From: Gulosibacter molinativorax
GTDB lineage: Bacteria; Actinomycetota; Actinomycetes; Actinomycetales; Microbacteriaceae
Reading direction: 5' to 3'
Length of the DNA stretch: 64,000 nucleotides
Assembly: GCF_003010915.2 (NCBI RefSeq)
Contig: NZ_CP028426.1
Coordinates: 3,286,001-3,350,000, forward strand
The notes under the pieces are model-generated. The model was not told the origin of the DNA. It saw only the letters and a list, made by a program, of their open reading frames with translations, and ran no database searches. Shown here in pieces: positions 40,619 to 50,741 of this stretch. A program made the translations under genes and the position numbers. Each line of letters starts with the position of its first letter. Position 1 is the first letter of the stretch.

Positions 40619-41644
40619 ATGAACGCCGTTCACCGCCTCGTCACGCGCATCCTCGAATATGACCGCATGCGACCGCTGATCATCGCCCACCGAGGCGCGC
40701 CCGGCTATCTTCCCGAACATACCGAATCGAGCTATCGCCTCGCGATTCGGCAGGGCGCCGACTTCGTCGAACCCGACGTCGTCCCGTCCCGCGACGGCGT
40801 GCTCATCATCCGTCACGAGCGCCGGCTCGACGACACGACCGATATCGCGAGTCAACCGGAATTCGCCGACCGTCGGCGCGATTTCGACGAACTGCACGGC
40901 GAGGCGGGCTGGTTTGCCGAGGATTTCGATTGGGCCGAGCTGCAGCAACTCCACGGCGTCGAGCGCGTCCCCGAGATCCGGCCAGCGTCGGCCGCGCACT
41001 CGGGAGAGGAGCGCATCCTGCGCCTGCGCGAGCTCATCGAGATCGTAGAGAGCGAGGCCCAGGCCCGCGGCCGCCACTGCGGTCTCGTCATTGAGCTGAA
41101 GCACGACGCGCACTGCCTCGCGAAGGGCTTTGATTTCGTCGAACTTCTCGCGCGTGAACTTGACGGGCTTTGGGATCTCGACCCGCTGTCTGACCTGCGG
41201 ATCGAGAGTTTCGAAGCGCCTGTGCTGGATCGCCTGCGCGACGCGGGATCGGCAGCGAAACTCATCGTCCTGGTCGGTGCCGCTGGCGAGACACTCCCGA
41301 CGGAAGAGGATCCGCGGCGGCTGACGCCCGCTGGGCTCGAGGACGCGGCTGCCCGCTTCGACGGCATCTCGGTGCGGACTTCGCTGCTTGGGCAGGACGA
41401 TCCTCTCGATGCCGAGGCCTGCGCGCGCGGGCGGGAACTCGTCGCCGCGGCACACGACCACGGGCTCGAGGTGCTCACCTACACGCTGCGCGCCGAGGAT
41501 GTGTTCCTCCCGGCAGCGTATGCGGGCCGCCCGGTGGCGTACTGGCAGGCGCTGATCGACACCGGCATCGACGGGGCATTTGCGGATGCGCCGGATCAGG
41601 TTGCCACGCTCCGGGCACACGACGGAGCCCCGATCCCCGAGTAG
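40619..41644 (+). CDS. Glycerophosphodiester phosphodiesterase
   Basis: Splits glycerophosphodiesters into sn-glycerol-3-phosphate and an alcohol. The GDPD barrel starts at IIAHRGAPGYLPEHTESSY with the catalytic His-Arg and Glu, followed by GADFVEPDVVPSRDGVLIIRHE (metal ligands Glu, Asp and second His), VIELKHD and a C-terminal GIDGAFADAPD. 341 residues from ATG 40619; the ATG at 40667 (MRPLIIAHRG) starts right at the domain and may be the true start. No signal peptide is evident, so it is probably cytoplasmic. Its product could join the GlpK pool. Confidence 0.92.
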   Translation: MNAVHRLVTRILEYDRMRPLIIAHRGAPGYLPEHTESSYRLAIRQGADFVEPDVVPSRDGVLIIRHERRLDDTTDIASQPEFADRRRDFDELHGEAGWFAEDFDWAELQQLHGVERVPEIRPASAAHSGEERILRLRELIEIVESEAQARGRHCGLVIELKHDAHCLAKGFDFVELLARELDGLWDLDPLSDLRIESFEAPVLDRLRDAGSAAKLIVLVGAAGETLPTEEDPRRLTPAGLEDAAARFDGISVRTSLLGQDDPLDAEACARGRELVAAAHDHGLEVLTYTLRAEDVFLPAAYAGRPVAYWQALIDTGIDGAFADAPDQVATLRAHDGAPIPE

Positions 41645-41705
41645 GCCGAAGGCCATGTCGAGGGGGCATGCTGCGCCCTGGCACCGAGAGCGCGCACCCG
41701 CTTAA

Positions 41706-41741
41706 TTCGACACGAGTCGCTTCGCGACTCGTTCAACGAGC
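41706..41741. repeat. REP-like palindrome before pcrA
   Basis: TTCGACACGAGTCGCTTCGC then GACTCGTTCAACGAGC: a variant with a GAGTCG-CTT-CGACTC stem. Confidence 0.75.
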
Positions 41742-41803
41742 TTGCGCAATTAGCCGAAAGCGATCCGCGGCATGTCGGTGGCGCGGCCTAGGATGGATGG
41801 GTC

Positions 41804-44212
41804 ATGACGTTCTTTTCGCCCACCGCCATCCCCGCCGATCTCGTTGAGGGCCTCAACCCGCCGCAGCGTGCCGCAGTCGAGTACCGCGGCGACGCCCTGC
41901 TCATCATCGCGGGAGCAGGCTCCGGTAAGACGCGCGTGCTCACGCACCGCATCGCATCCCTCATCGCGACGCGCGAGGCCTGGCCGAGCCAGATCCTCGC
42001 CATCACGTTTACCAACAAGGCTGCGGCTGAGATGCGGGAGCGCGTCGGGCACCTGCTCGGCGAGGCGGTCGAGGGAATGTGGATCTCGACGTTTCACTCC
42101 GCGTGCGTGCGCATCCTTCGCCGCGAGGCGGAGAAGTTTGGCTACACGCAGGGCTTCACGATCTACGACTCGGCCGACTCGAAGGCGCTGCTCAAGCGCA
42201 TCGTGAAAGCGCTCGAAGCCGAGTCGATGGGCGTCACGGTATCGACGGCGCAGAATCGCATTTCGGCGCTGAAGAACGAACTCATCGACCCGGACGGCTT
42301 CGCGCGCCAGGTGGACTCGACGAACCCGCGCGACCAGCTCATCCTCGAGATCTATCGGCAGTATCAGCGCCAGCTCGAGCGCAATAAGGCGTTCGACTTC
42401 GACGATCTCATCGCCCAAACGGTGTGGCTGTTCCGCGCCTTCCCCGAGATCGCCGCGCTGTACCAGCGACGGTTCCGGCACATCCTTGTCGACGAGTACC
42501 AGGACACGAACCACGCGCAGTACGCGCTCATCCGCGAGCTCACCCGTGGGGCCGAGCCGCAGCACGTGCCCGCCGACACCCGCATCCCGCTTGCGGCTGA
42601 CGGCTCGATTCCGCCGGCCTCGCTCACGGTCGTGGGTGACTCCGACCAGTCGATTTATGCGTTCCGCGGGGCGGACATCCGCAACATCACGGAGTTCGAG
42701 AAGGATTTCCCCGGCGCCGAGACGATTCTGCTGGAGCAGAACTATCGCTCGACCCAGCACATCCTGGACGCCGCGAACGCGGTGATCGGCAACAACTTTG
42801 ACCGGAGGCCGAAGAACCTGTGGACTGCGGCAGGCGAGGGCGCGAAGATCGTCGGTTATACGGGCTACTCGGCGCACGACGAGGCGCAGTTCGTCGCGGA
42901 TGAGATCCATAAGCTGCGCGACGGCGGCATCAGTTTCAACGACATGGCCGTGTTCTATCGCACGAACGCGCAGACGCGTACGCTCGAGGAAATCCTGATC
43001 CGCTCGGCCGTGCCCTACCGGCTCATCGGTGGCACCAAGTTCTATGAGCGTGCCGAGGTCAAGGACATCGTGGCGTACCTCATGACGATCGCGAACCCCG
43101 CGGATGAGCTCTCGGTGCGGCGCATCATCAACTCGCCCAAGCGCGGCATCGGGCCGACGACCGAGACGGCCATCTCGATCTTCGCGCAGGACAACGACAT
43201 CACCTACCGCGAGGCGATGGGTCGCGCAAAGGAGCTTGGCCTCGGACCGAAGGTGACGAACGCGATCGGCGACCTCGAACACATCCTGGCCGAGGCCGAG
43301 GAATCGATAGACCCGTCGCGCAACACCGGCGCGGTTTCGGTCTCGGACATGCTCGCGAAGCTCGTGCAGCGGGTGGGATATGTCGAGAAGCTGCGCGCCA
43401 CGGGGAATCCGCAGGACGACGCGCGCGCCGAGAACGTCGAGGAGCTCATCAACGTCGCGAAGGAGTTCGACAAGCAGCACCCGGACGGCACGCTCGTGGA
43501 CTTTCTCACCGAGGTCGCGCTCGTCGCGGCGGCGGATGACCTCGACGACGAGTCCGGGGCGGTGTCGCTCATGACGCTGCACACCGCGAAGGGACTCGAG
43601 TACGACGCGGTGTTCATCACCGGTGTCGAGGAAGAGCTGCTGCCGCACCGCATGAGCGCGGATGAACCGGGCGGGCTCGCCGAGGAACGCCGCCTCTTCT
43701 ACGTGGGCATCACCCGTGCCCGGAAGGTGCTGCACCTCTCGCTCGCGATGACGCGCACGCAGTATGGCGAGTCGTCGGTTGCGATGCCGAGTCGCTTCCT
43801 GCAAGAGATCCCGGATGCGCTGATCGCGTGGCGGCAGTCTCCCGGCATGGCGACCTCGCGCGGGGGAGAGCGGCCGCGGGCGCTCAACGCGACCGGTTTC
43901 GGTGCGGGATCTGGTGGCCGACGCGCTGTCGGGTCGCGCTCGTACGGCGAGATGCCGCGCGGCGAGGGGCTCAAGAGCGAGTTCAAGCCCACGCGCGGCA
44001 ATCGGCAATTCGACAACCAGATCACGGGTGCGGTGAAGGACAATTCCGACCTCGTGCTTGAGATCGGCGACCGCGTGAAGCACACCGACTTCGGCGAGGG
44101 TACGGTACGCAACGTGACCGGCCTTGCGAAGAAGCGAATTGCCGAAGTCGAGTTCGACGACGTGGGGCGAAAGAAGCTGCTGATCAAGGTCGCCCCGCTC
44201 GAAAAGCTATAG
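41804..44212 (+). CDS. pcrA: ATP-dependent DNA helicase UvrD/PcrA (SF1A)
   Basis: 3'-5' helicase acting in nucleotide excision repair and removal of stalled complexes. 802 residues: LNPPQRAAVEYRG (Q motif), Walker A AGAGSGKTRVL, ITFTNKAAAEM (Ia), DEYQDTN (II), VVGDSDQSIYAFRGAD (III), LEQNYRST (IV), LMTLHTAKGLEYDAVFITG (V) and FYVGITRARK (VI). The last 70 residues form the PcrA-type tudor-like tail (IGDRVKHTDFGEGTVRNVTG). ATG 41804; TAGGAT lies 10 nt upstream. In mycobacteria the homologous uvrD1 also sits upstream of sucCD-perM-purNH, which supports the assignment. Confidence 0.96.
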   Translation: MTFFSPTAIPADLVEGLNPPQRAAVEYRGDALLIIAGAGSGKTRVLTHRIASLIATREAWPSQILAITFTNKAAAEMRERVGHLLGEAVEGMWISTFHSACVRILRREAEKFGYTQGFTIYDSADSKALLKRIVKALEAESMGVTVSTAQNRISALKNELIDPDGFARQVDSTNPRDQLILEIYRQYQRQLERNKAFDFDDLIAQTVWLFRAFPEIAALYQRRFRHILVDEYQDTNHAQYALIRELTRGAEPQHVPADTRIPLAADGSIPPASLTVVGDSDQSIYAFRGADIRNITEFEKDFPGAETILLEQNYRSTQHILDAANAVIGNNFDRRPKNLWTAAGEGAKIVGYTGYSAHDEAQFVADEIHKLRDGGISFNDMAVFYRTNAQTRTLEEILIRSAVPYRLIGGTKFYERAEVKDIVAYLMTIANPADELSVRRIINSPKRGIGPTTETAISIFAQDNDITYREAMGRAKELGLGPKVTNAIGDLEHILAEAEESIDPSRNTGAVSVSDMLAKLVQRVGYVEKLRATGNPQDDARAENVEELINVAKEFDKQHPDGTLVDFLTEVALVAAADDLDDESGAVSLMTLHTAKGLEYDAVFITGVEEELLPHRMSADEPGGLAEERRLFYVGITRARKVLHLSLAMTRTQYGESSVAMPSRFLQEIPDALIAWRQSPGMATSRGGERPRALNATGFGAGSGGRRAVGSRSYGEMPRGEGLKSEFKPTRGNRQFDNQITGAVKDNSDLVLEIGDRVKHTDFGEGTVRNVTGLAKKRIAEVEFDDVGRKKLLIKVAPLEKL

Positions 44213-44306
44213 GGGGCTGGCGCGGGCCGGCTGAGGTTTGGCTCGGGCTCACTCCGGCGTGGCTCGGGCCCCGCTGCGGCGTGGCTCGGCCCCCACTCCG
44301 CAAACC

Positions 44307-44519
44307 CGTCACTCGATGCTGTCGGCGGCGCTGGGTGTGCATCGAGCGACGGATCCACGGGGGTGGTGGTGCAGGCTCGTCACTGGATGCAGTTGGTGGC
44401 GCTGGGTCTGCATCCATCGACGGATTTGCGAGGGTGGCAGCGCAGGCTCGTCACTCGATGCAGTTGGTGGCGCTGGGTCTGCATCGAGCGACGGATCTAC
44501 GGGGTGGGGCACGTGCCGC
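44307..44519. repeat. 71-bp hairpin satellite, array A (3 units)
   Basis: Three units with an exact 71-bp period, starting at CGTCACT 44307, 44378 and 44449. Each carries an inverted pair around CGTCACTCGATGCA ... TGCATCGAGCGACG and a second smaller stem. Lies directly downstream of the lipoprotein gene's stop. The same unit forms array B upstream of that gene. No open frame here looks genuine. Confidence 0.9.
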
Positions 44520-44522
44520 GCA

Positions 44523-45206
44523 TCAACCGTCCTGCCCTGTGACGTGCACGGCATACCCGTCGCAGCCCGCGGTCGACCAGTGGTATTCGTAGTTCGGGTC
44601 ATAGTCGGGGCTCATGAAATCGTTCTCCCCCCAAAGTGCGGCTTGGAAACCGGCAGTCTGGTCGTCCCAAGTGCCGGGGATGACGTATCCGTCGACCGGG
44701 GTCGCGTCACCTTCACCGCCTTCGTTGCCGAAGCTGCCTTCAAAGCGTGGATCGTAATACACCCATCGCCACTCGAACCCGGCGTCGGCCATGCAGTCCG
44801 CGACGTAGTACATCTGCAGATCCCAGACATCCACCAGCCCGTTTTCGTCCGCTAGCTGCTGGCCTGCGAGGGAATCGAGCTCCGGCAGTTCGGGCAGTGA
44901 ATCGATCGGTTCCGAGAGGAAGTCGTCGGGGTCCTGCGGAAGGTCGAGAATTGCGACCTCGTCGGAGTACACCCAGGCATTCGTCACGGAATCAATCTCG
45001 ATGCCTTCAGGCGCATTCGCCGGAAGTTCGACGGGTTCCTGAGACTGCGTCTGTGGCGGGTCCGAGGCCTGAGCCTGATCCGGCGCTGAAGTCTCGTCCG
45101 CGGTTGGGGTAACCGATGCGGGCGAGGGCTGTGCCGCGCATCCACTGAGAAAGAGAAGGACGCCGGCCGATATCGTGACTGCGGTCCTAGGTCGGAACTT
45201 GAACAT
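44523..45206 (-). CDS. Putative lipoprotein of unknown function
   Basis: 227 residues from ATG 45206, with AGGAAGG 8 nt upstream; twelve more codons are open before it but lack signal-peptide character. Lipobox LSGC with lipidated Cys23 after a basic, hydrophobic signal. A Pro/Ser/Gln/Asp linker follows (about 25-70), then an acidic globular part with YYVADCMADAGFEW and a late Cys (STAGCDGYAVHV), which may form a disulfide outside the membrane. The CMADAGFEW style recurs in actinobacterial lipoproteins of unknown role. It is alone on its strand and flanked on both sides by arrays of the same 71-bp repeat. Confidence 0.85.
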   Translation of the reverse strand: MFKFRPRTAVTISAGVLLFLSGCAAQPSPASVTPTADETSAPDQAQASDPPQTQSQEPVELPANAPEGIEIDSVTNAWVYSDEVAILDLPQDPDDFLSEPIDSLPELPELDSLAGQQLADENGLVDVWDLQMYYVADCMADAGFEWRWVYYDPRFEGSFGNEGGEGDATPVDGYVIPGTWDDQTAGFQAALWGENDFMSPDYDPNYEYHWSTAGCDGYAVHVTGQDG

Positions 45207-45380
45207 GATGAGGCCTTCCTGTTGCGGCGATGCGGGGAACATTCAGACCTCCGAACGCAACATGGTCGAGCCAAAGGTTGAGGCAGTGCCCGCTCGAACC
45301 ATAACAGGCCCTGGTCAACCCGCATATCGCGCTGCTCGACCCCGATTAGCTCTCCTTGAGAGGCTGCGGTCCCGCAGGCT

Positions 45381-45713
45381 CGTCACTCGATGTAGTTGGC
45401 GGCGCTGGGTTTGCATCGAGCGACCGATTCGCGGGGGTCGTCCCGCAGGGTCGTCACTGGATGTAGTTGGCGGCGCTGGGATTGCATCGAGCGTCTGATT
45501 TGCGGGGGCGGCGGTGCAGGCTCGTCACTGGATGTAGTTGGTGACGCTCGGATTGCATTGAGTGACGGATTCGCGGGGGTCGTCCCGCAGGCTCGTCACC
45601 GGATGCATTCAGCGACGCCGGGAATGCATTGAGTGACCGATTTGCGGGGGTGTGGCGCAGGCTCGTCACTGGATGCAGTTGGCGGCGCTCGGATTGCATC
45701 GAGTGACGGATTT
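45381..45713. repeat. 71-bp hairpin satellite, array B (5 units)
   Basis: Units start at CGTCACY 45381, 45452, 45523, 45594 and 45664 (periods 71, 71, 71, 70), the last one partial. Each contains a stem CACTSGATGYA ... TGCATYGAGYGA and a second stem such as GCGGG..CCCGC or TGCG..CGCA. Sequence drifts between units but period and pairing persist. With about 175 nt of unassigned DNA it fills the gap between the lipoprotein start and the P-ATPase. Confidence 0.9.
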
Positions 45714-45793
45714 ATGCGAACGAGGCAGCATCGCCACCCTCAGTTTTCCGACAGTTGTAGTCAGATGCCTTCGTTAGGCTGACCGCGACGGGA

Positions 45794-48643
45794 ATGCTTG
45801 AGACGCGGACGGAAGCGGACACAGTGACTAGCGTGAACGAACCCACACAGGCCAGCACGAGTGCCACCGGCGGCACGATCGAAAAGGCCTGGCAATTGCC
45901 CGGCTCGGAAATCGCCGCGAGGCTCGACACGGATGCGGGGGTCGGACTCACGAGCGCCGAGGTTGCCGAACGCCTCGACAAATACGGCCCGAACGAACTC
46001 GACGATTCCGAACAGGAAACCCGCTGGCAGCGATTCCTGAAGCAGTTCAAAGACCCCCTGGTATCGCTCCTCTTCGTCGCCATCGCGATCTCGCTCTTCG
46101 CGTGGCTCCTCGAAGGAGCGCAGGGTGCTCCCGTGGATGCGATCGTCATCGCGGTCATCGTCCTCGCGAACGCGATCCTGGGCTACGCACAGGAGAGCAA
46201 GGCGGCGGATGCGGTGGCCGCGCTGTCGAGCATGACGGCAGCCACATCCACGGTCATTCGAAACGGGCATAGGGAGCGCATCCCCTCGAGCGAGCTCGTG
46301 CCGGGCGACATCCTGTTGCTCGAAGAGGGCGACGCGGTGGGCGCCGACGGGCGACTCCTCGAGGCGACGAACCTGCGCATCCAGGAGGCCTCGCTCACGG
46401 GCGAGTCCGTCGCAGTCGATAAGCAAGTTGAGCGGCTCGAGGGTGAGCCGCCGCTCGCCGAGCGCGACAATTGCGTTTACAACGGCACGGGCGTCGTCGA
46501 GGGCGTTGGTCGCGCGGTTGTCACGGCCACGGGGATGCAGACGGAGATGGGTGCGATCGCGTCGCTCCTCGACGAGACCGAGCAAGATGAGTCGCCGCTC
46601 AAACGCGAGATCAACTTGATTTCGAAGTGGCTCGGTATCTCGGTCGTCGCGATCGCGATTGTGGTCATGGCCGTGCTCCTGATCGTGAGCGATCTGCAGA
46701 GCCCGAGCGACTACGTCGAGATTCTGGTGCTCGGCGTCTCGCTGGCCGTTGCGGCTGTGCCCGAGGGCTTGCCCGCGATATTGTCCCTCGTGCTCGCGAT
46801 CGGCGTGCAGGCACTCGCGCGCCGCAATGCGGTGATGAAGGATCTCCACTCGGTGGAAACCCTCGGCGCGGCGAGCGTCATCTGCTCGGACAAGACGGGC
46901 ACACTCACACGCAACGAAATGACACTCACAAGCGTCGTGTCCGCGAGCGGCAAGGTCGAACTCAGCGGCACCGGCTACGACCCTACCGAGGGATCCGTCG
47001 TCGAGCGCACGAGCGAGCAGGCCCAGTCGGAGGCCGAATTCACCGTCCTCATCGGCGCGGTCGCCAACAACTCGCAGCTCGATCGCGAAGAGTCGGGCTG
47101 GGAGATTCTCGGCGACCCGACCGAGGCGGCATTCCTCGTGGCCTGGCCGAAGTTCGAGGCTCACCGGGCTATGCCCGGTGAGCGTGATGCCGAAGTGCCA
47201 TTCAGTTCCGAGCGTAAGCGAATGTCCGTGATCGTCGACGGGCGCATGTACACGAAGGGCGCCCCCGACATCATCCTCGATCTGTGCTCGCACGAGCTCG
47301 TTGGGCAGGAGCGCCGCGAGCTCACGCAAGCGCGCCGCGACGAGATCTCGCAGGCCGTGATCGATCTTTCGGCAAAGGGGATGCGCACCCTCGGCACCGC
47401 CTTCAAGGATGTGGGGGAGCGGGCCGAGTTCACCGAGGCGGATGAATCGGCGCTGTGTTTCGCAGGCTTCGTCGGCATCATCGACCCGCCGCGCGAGGAG
47501 GCGAAGCAGGCGATCGCCGAGGCGCACGGCGCGGGTATCCGCACGGTAATGATCACCGGTGACCACCCGGTTACCGCCGCCAGTATTGCGGAGCAGCTTG
47601 GCGTCTCGGCGAACGACCGAGTCGCGACCGGGGCCGAGATCGACGCAATGACGGCCGAGGAACGCAAGGACGTGGCGCACGAGGTCGACGTGTACGCGCG
47701 CGTTGCCCCAGAGCACAAGCTCCGGCTCGTGGATGCGCTGCAGCGTGATGGCCACATCGTCGCGATGACGGGCGACGGCGTCAACGACGCCCCGGCCGTG
47801 AAGTCGGCGGATATAGGTGTGGCGATGGGCGTGACCGGTACCGAGGTGACGAAGGAAGCGGCGCGGATGATCCTCGCCGACGACAATTACGCGACGATCG
47901 TGGACGCGGTCAAGCGCGGCCGCGTCGTGTTTGACAACATCCAGAAATTCCTCCGCTACCTGCTCAGCTCAAATATGGGCGAGGTCTGCACGGTGTTCTT
48001 TGGCGTCGTGCTCGCCGGGGTGATCGGCCTCACGGACCCGAACAGTACCGGCGTTGTGCTGCCGCTGCTCGCAACCCAGGTGCTGTGGATCAACCTCGTG
48101 ACCGACTCCGGCCCGGCGCTCGCGCTCGGGCTCGACCCCGCCGACGGCGATGTCATGAAGCGCAAGCCCCGCAGCCTGAACGACCACGTCATCGACCGGG
48201 CGATGTGGCAGCGGGTCATCTTCATCGGGCTCGTGATGGGTGCCATCACGCTCCTCACGATCGACATGTTCCTCCCGGGCGGGCTCATCGAGGGCTCCGA
48301 CTCGCTGGATGTGGCGCGCACCGCCGGCTTCACGACCCTCGTCCTCGCGCAGTTGTTCAACGTGTTCAACTCCCGCTCGGCCCACGAATCCGCCTTCACC
48401 AACCTGTTCACGAATGGCTGGCTCTGGGCATCCGTTGCCCTCGGCTTTGTGCTACAGATCGCCGTCGTGCACGTGCCATTCATGCAGGTGGCGTTCGGCA
48501 CCGCATCCCTCGACCTCCAGCACTGGCTCATCGCCATCGCGATGGGCTCGATCGTGCTGTGGGCAGAGGAGCTCATGAAGGTGATCTACCGTGCACTGCG
48601 GGCGATGCGCCGTGCTAGGGAAGAATTGGCCGCCGGTAAGTGA
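45794..48643 (+). CDS. Cation-transporting P-type ATPase, calcium (P2A) type
   Basis: Exports Ca2+ (or a related cation) using ATP. 949 residues: N-terminal cation-ATPase domain (GLTSAEVAERLDKYGPNEL), actuator motif LTGES, M4 motif AAVPEGLPAILS, phosphorylated Asp366 in CSDKTGT, ATP-site KGAPD, GDGVNDAPAVKSADIGVAMG hinge, M6 motif WINLVTDSGPALALGLDP with the Asn/Thr/Asp ligands of P2A pumps, and ten predicted membrane helices. ATG at 45794, 13 nt after TAGGCT; a GTG at 45824 is an alternative start. The M4 Glu and M6 Asn-Asp favour Ca2+ over Na+/K+. Confidence 0.93.
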   Translation: MLETRTEADTVTSVNEPTQASTSATGGTIEKAWQLPGSEIAARLDTDAGVGLTSAEVAERLDKYGPNELDDSEQETRWQRFLKQFKDPLVSLLFVAIAISLFAWLLEGAQGAPVDAIVIAVIVLANAILGYAQESKAADAVAALSSMTAATSTVIRNGHRERIPSSELVPGDILLLEEGDAVGADGRLLEATNLRIQEASLTGESVAVDKQVERLEGEPPLAERDNCVYNGTGVVEGVGRAVVTATGMQTEMGAIASLLDETEQDESPLKREINLISKWLGISVVAIAIVVMAVLLIVSDLQSPSDYVEILVLGVSLAVAAVPEGLPAILSLVLAIGVQALARRNAVMKDLHSVETLGAASVICSDKTGTLTRNEMTLTSVVSASGKVELSGTGYDPTEGSVVERTSEQAQSEAEFTVLIGAVANNSQLDREESGWEILGDPTEAAFLVAWPKFEAHRAMPGERDAEVPFSSERKRMSVIVDGRMYTKGAPDIILDLCSHELVGQERRELTQARRDEISQAVIDLSAKGMRTLGTAFKDVGERAEFTEADESALCFAGFVGIIDPPREEAKQAIAEAHGAGIRTVMITGDHPVTAASIAEQLGVSANDRVATGAEIDAMTAEERKDVAHEVDVYARVAPEHKLRLVDALQRDGHIVAMTGDGVNDAPAVKSADIGVAMGVTGTEVTKEAARMILADDNYATIVDAVKRGRVVFDNIQKFLRYLLSSNMGEVCTVFFGVVLAGVIGLTDPNSTGVVLPLLATQVLWINLVTDSGPALALGLDPADGDVMKRKPRSLNDHVIDRAMWQRVIFIGLVMGAITLLTIDMFLPGGLIEGSDSLDVARTAGFTTLVLAQLFNVFNSRSAHESAFTNLFTNGWLWASVALGFVLQIAVVHVPFMQVAFGTASLDLQHWLIAIAMGSIVLWAEELMKVIYRALRAMRRAREELAAGK

Positions 48644-48757
48644 CTCGTTCGCGAGCATCCACCAATTCCTCATCCACTAACGTCACTCTGTACCGCAACG
48701 AATGATCACGATGGGCCGGAGATTTGCCCCGCGCCCACACCGACCGAGGAGACACTC

Positions 48758-49339
48758 ATGCGCACACTCATCATCACGGCCTTCGTGTCGGCCGACGGCG
48801 TCATGGAAGCACCGGGCGGCGAGCAAGGCTATCGGAACTCTGGCTGGACATTTCGCTTCGTGAAACACGACGACAAGGCCTACGAAATCAAGGGCCGAGA
48901 GGAGAACGAGGCGGGGGCCCTACTGCTCGGCCGGAAATCCTACGAAGCGTTTGCGCCGATCTGGCCCGAGATGAAGGACTTCGCACGCTACAACACGTTG
49001 CCGCGCTACGTCGTCTCACGCACCCTCGAACAGGACGACGAGCGTTGGCCCGCGACGATCCTGCGTTCGGTTGAGGATGTGGCGAAACTGAAAGAGACCG
49101 AGGGCGGGCCGTTGCTCGTGCACGGCTCGGGCGAGCTCGGGGCGGCGCTCGCGGATGCGGGACTCGTCGACCGCTACCACCTCCTGGTGTTCCCGCTGCT
49201 GCTGGGCTCGGGAAAACGCCTGTTCAGCAACGCCGAGCACGACGCCACGAAGCTCGCCGTCGTCGAACAGGAGGTCTACGACAACGGCATCATCAAAGTG
49301 GTCTACGACGTCGTGCGGGAACCCGTCAAAACCGAGTAG
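48758..49339 (+). CDS. RibD C-terminal / dihydrofolate reductase-like protein
   Basis: 193 residues of the RibD_C/DHFR superfamily. It begins MRTLIITAFVSADGVMEAPG, with ALLLGRKSYEAF (the NADPH-site region), YVVSRTLE, LLVHGSGELGAALADAGLVD and LLVFPLLLGSGKRLF. Stand-alone proteins like this are NADPH-binding reductases of unknown substrate, not the riboflavin enzyme RibD (no deaminase domain). ATG 48758 with GAGGAGA close upstream. Monocistronic between the P-ATPase and sucC. Confidence 0.9.
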   Translation: MRTLIITAFVSADGVMEAPGGEQGYRNSGWTFRFVKHDDKAYEIKGREENEAGALLLGRKSYEAFAPIWPEMKDFARYNTLPRYVVSRTLEQDDERWPATILRSVEDVAKLKETEGGPLLVHGSGELGAALADAGLVDRYHLLVFPLLLGSGKRLFSNAEHDATKLAVVEQEVYDNGIIKVVYDVVREPVKTE

Positions 49340-49541
49340 CCTCGCAAGCCCACGTGCGTACGGGCGCAATGTTTACAGACGCGTCGGTCAGTTGGAGTAG
49401 GCTGTGGATTCGGATGCGCTGATGCGTCGGAGATGTTGAGTGAAACCTAAATTCCGGTGCGCGGCCGGTCCATCCATTAGTCACTAATTTCGTGCTCTTG
49501 CGAGCGACACAACGCGGCAATTGCCGTGGATGGGAAGAAAC

Positions 49542-50708
49542 GTGGATCTTTTCGAGTATCAGGCGCGCGACCTGTTTGAAGCACACGGTGTGCCGGTTCT
49601 GGCCGGCATCGTGGCTGACACCCCCGAGGACGTCCGAGCAGCTGCCGAGAAGCTCGGCGGCGTTACCGTCGTCAAGGCGCAGGTGAAGGTCGGCGGCCGC
49701 GGTAAGGCTGGCGGCGTCAAGGTTGCCAAGAATCCGGACGAGGCTTTTGCTGCGGCACAGTCCATCCTGGGCCTCGACATCAAGGGTCACGTCGTTGAGC
49801 GAGTCATGGTTGCCGCTGGCGCCAACATTGACGAGGAGTACTACTTCTCGGTGCTGCTCGACCGTGCGAACCGCAACTACCTCGCCATGTGCTCGAAGGA
49901 AGGCGGCATGGAGATCGAGCAGCTCGCGGAGGAACGCCCCGAGGCACTCGCTCGCATCGCTGTCGACCCCATCGTCGGCATCGATCAGGCCAAGGCCGAG
50001 GAGATCGCTCGCGCTGCTGGCTTTGACGACGAGCAGGTTGCCAAGCTGGCTCCCGTGTTCGTGAAGCTCTTCGAGGTCTACCGCGAAGAAGACGCAACGC
50101 TCGTTGAGGTCAACCCGCTCGTCAAGACCGCTGAAGGCGACATCATCGCGCTCGACGGCAAGGTCACGCTCGACGACAACGCCGAGTTCCGCCACGAGCA
50201 GCACGCAGAGCTCGCTGCCGTTGCCGGCAACCTTGACCCGCTCGAGGAAAAGGCCAAGGAAAACGACCTCAACTACGTAAAGCTTGACGGCCAGGTTGGC
50301 ATCATCGGTAACGGCGCAGGCCTCGTGATGTCGACCCTCGACGTCGTCGCTGGCGCGGGTGAGAAGCACGGTGGCGTCAAGCCCGCCAACTTCCTCGACA
50401 TCGGTGGTGGCGCATCCGCCGAGGTCATGGCCGCTGGCCTCGACGTCATCCTGGGTGACGAGCAGGTCAAGAGCGTATTCGTGAACGTGTTCGGCGGCAT
50501 CACCGCGTGCGATGCCGTTGCAAACGGCATCGTGGGCGCGCTGAAGACCCTCGGCGACGCGGCGACCAAGCCCCTCGTTGTGCGTCTCGACGGCAACAAC
50601 GTCGAAGAGGGTCGCCAGATCCTTGCCGACTACAACCACCCGCTTGTCACCGTCGTCCCGACCATGGACGAGGCCGCTGACAAGGCCGCAGAACTCGCGA
50701 ACGCCTAA
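49542..50708 (+). CDS. sucC: Succinate-CoA ligase, beta subunit
   Basis: With SucD interconverts succinyl-CoA and succinate with nucleotide phosphorylation in the TCA cycle. GTG at 49542 gives 388 residues beginning [20 protein letters not shown], the family start; GGGAAGAAAC precedes it, so the in-frame ATG at 49521 is too early. ATP-grasp landmarks: [64 protein letters not shown] and [21 protein letters not shown] at 49398-49403 is a candidate -10, leaving a leader of about 130 nt. sucD follows 33 nt later. Confidence 0.97.
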   Translation: MDLFEYQARDLFEAHGVPVLAGIVADTPEDVRAAAEKLGGVTVVKAQVKVGGRGKAGGVKVAKNPDEAFAAAQSILGLDIKGHVVERVMVAAGANIDEEYYFSVLLDRANRNYLAMCSKEGGMEIEQLAEERPEALARIAVDPIVGIDQAKAEEIARAAGFDDEQVAKLAPVFVKLFEVYREEDATLVEVNPLVKTAEGDIIALDGKVTLDDNAEFRHEQHAELAAVAGNLDPLEEKAKENDLNYVKLDGQVGIIGNGAGLVMSTLDVVAGAGEKHGGVKPANFLDIGGGASAEVMAAGLDVILGDEQVKSVFVNVFGGITACDAVANGIVGALKTLGDAATKPLVVRLDGNNVEEGRQILADYNHPLVTVVPTMDEAADKAAELANA

Positions 50709-50741
50709 GCGCGCCAAACACGGATAAGGATTAGTAGAACT

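Noticed and set aside
41750..44083. 777-codon minus-strand frame opposite pcrA
   Set aside because: Antisense shadow; no motifs and no ribosome site.
44238..44855. 205-codon plus-strand frame over the 71-bp array
   Set aside because: It translates the repeats and the antisense of the lipoprotein gene; no start signal or domain.
44307..45713. CRISPR array
   Set aside because: The whole 71-bp unit is repeated with no unique spacers, and no cas genes are present.
45761..47755. 664-codon minus-strand frame opposite the P-type ATPase
   Set aside because: Antisense shadow of a gene with all P-ATPase motifs.
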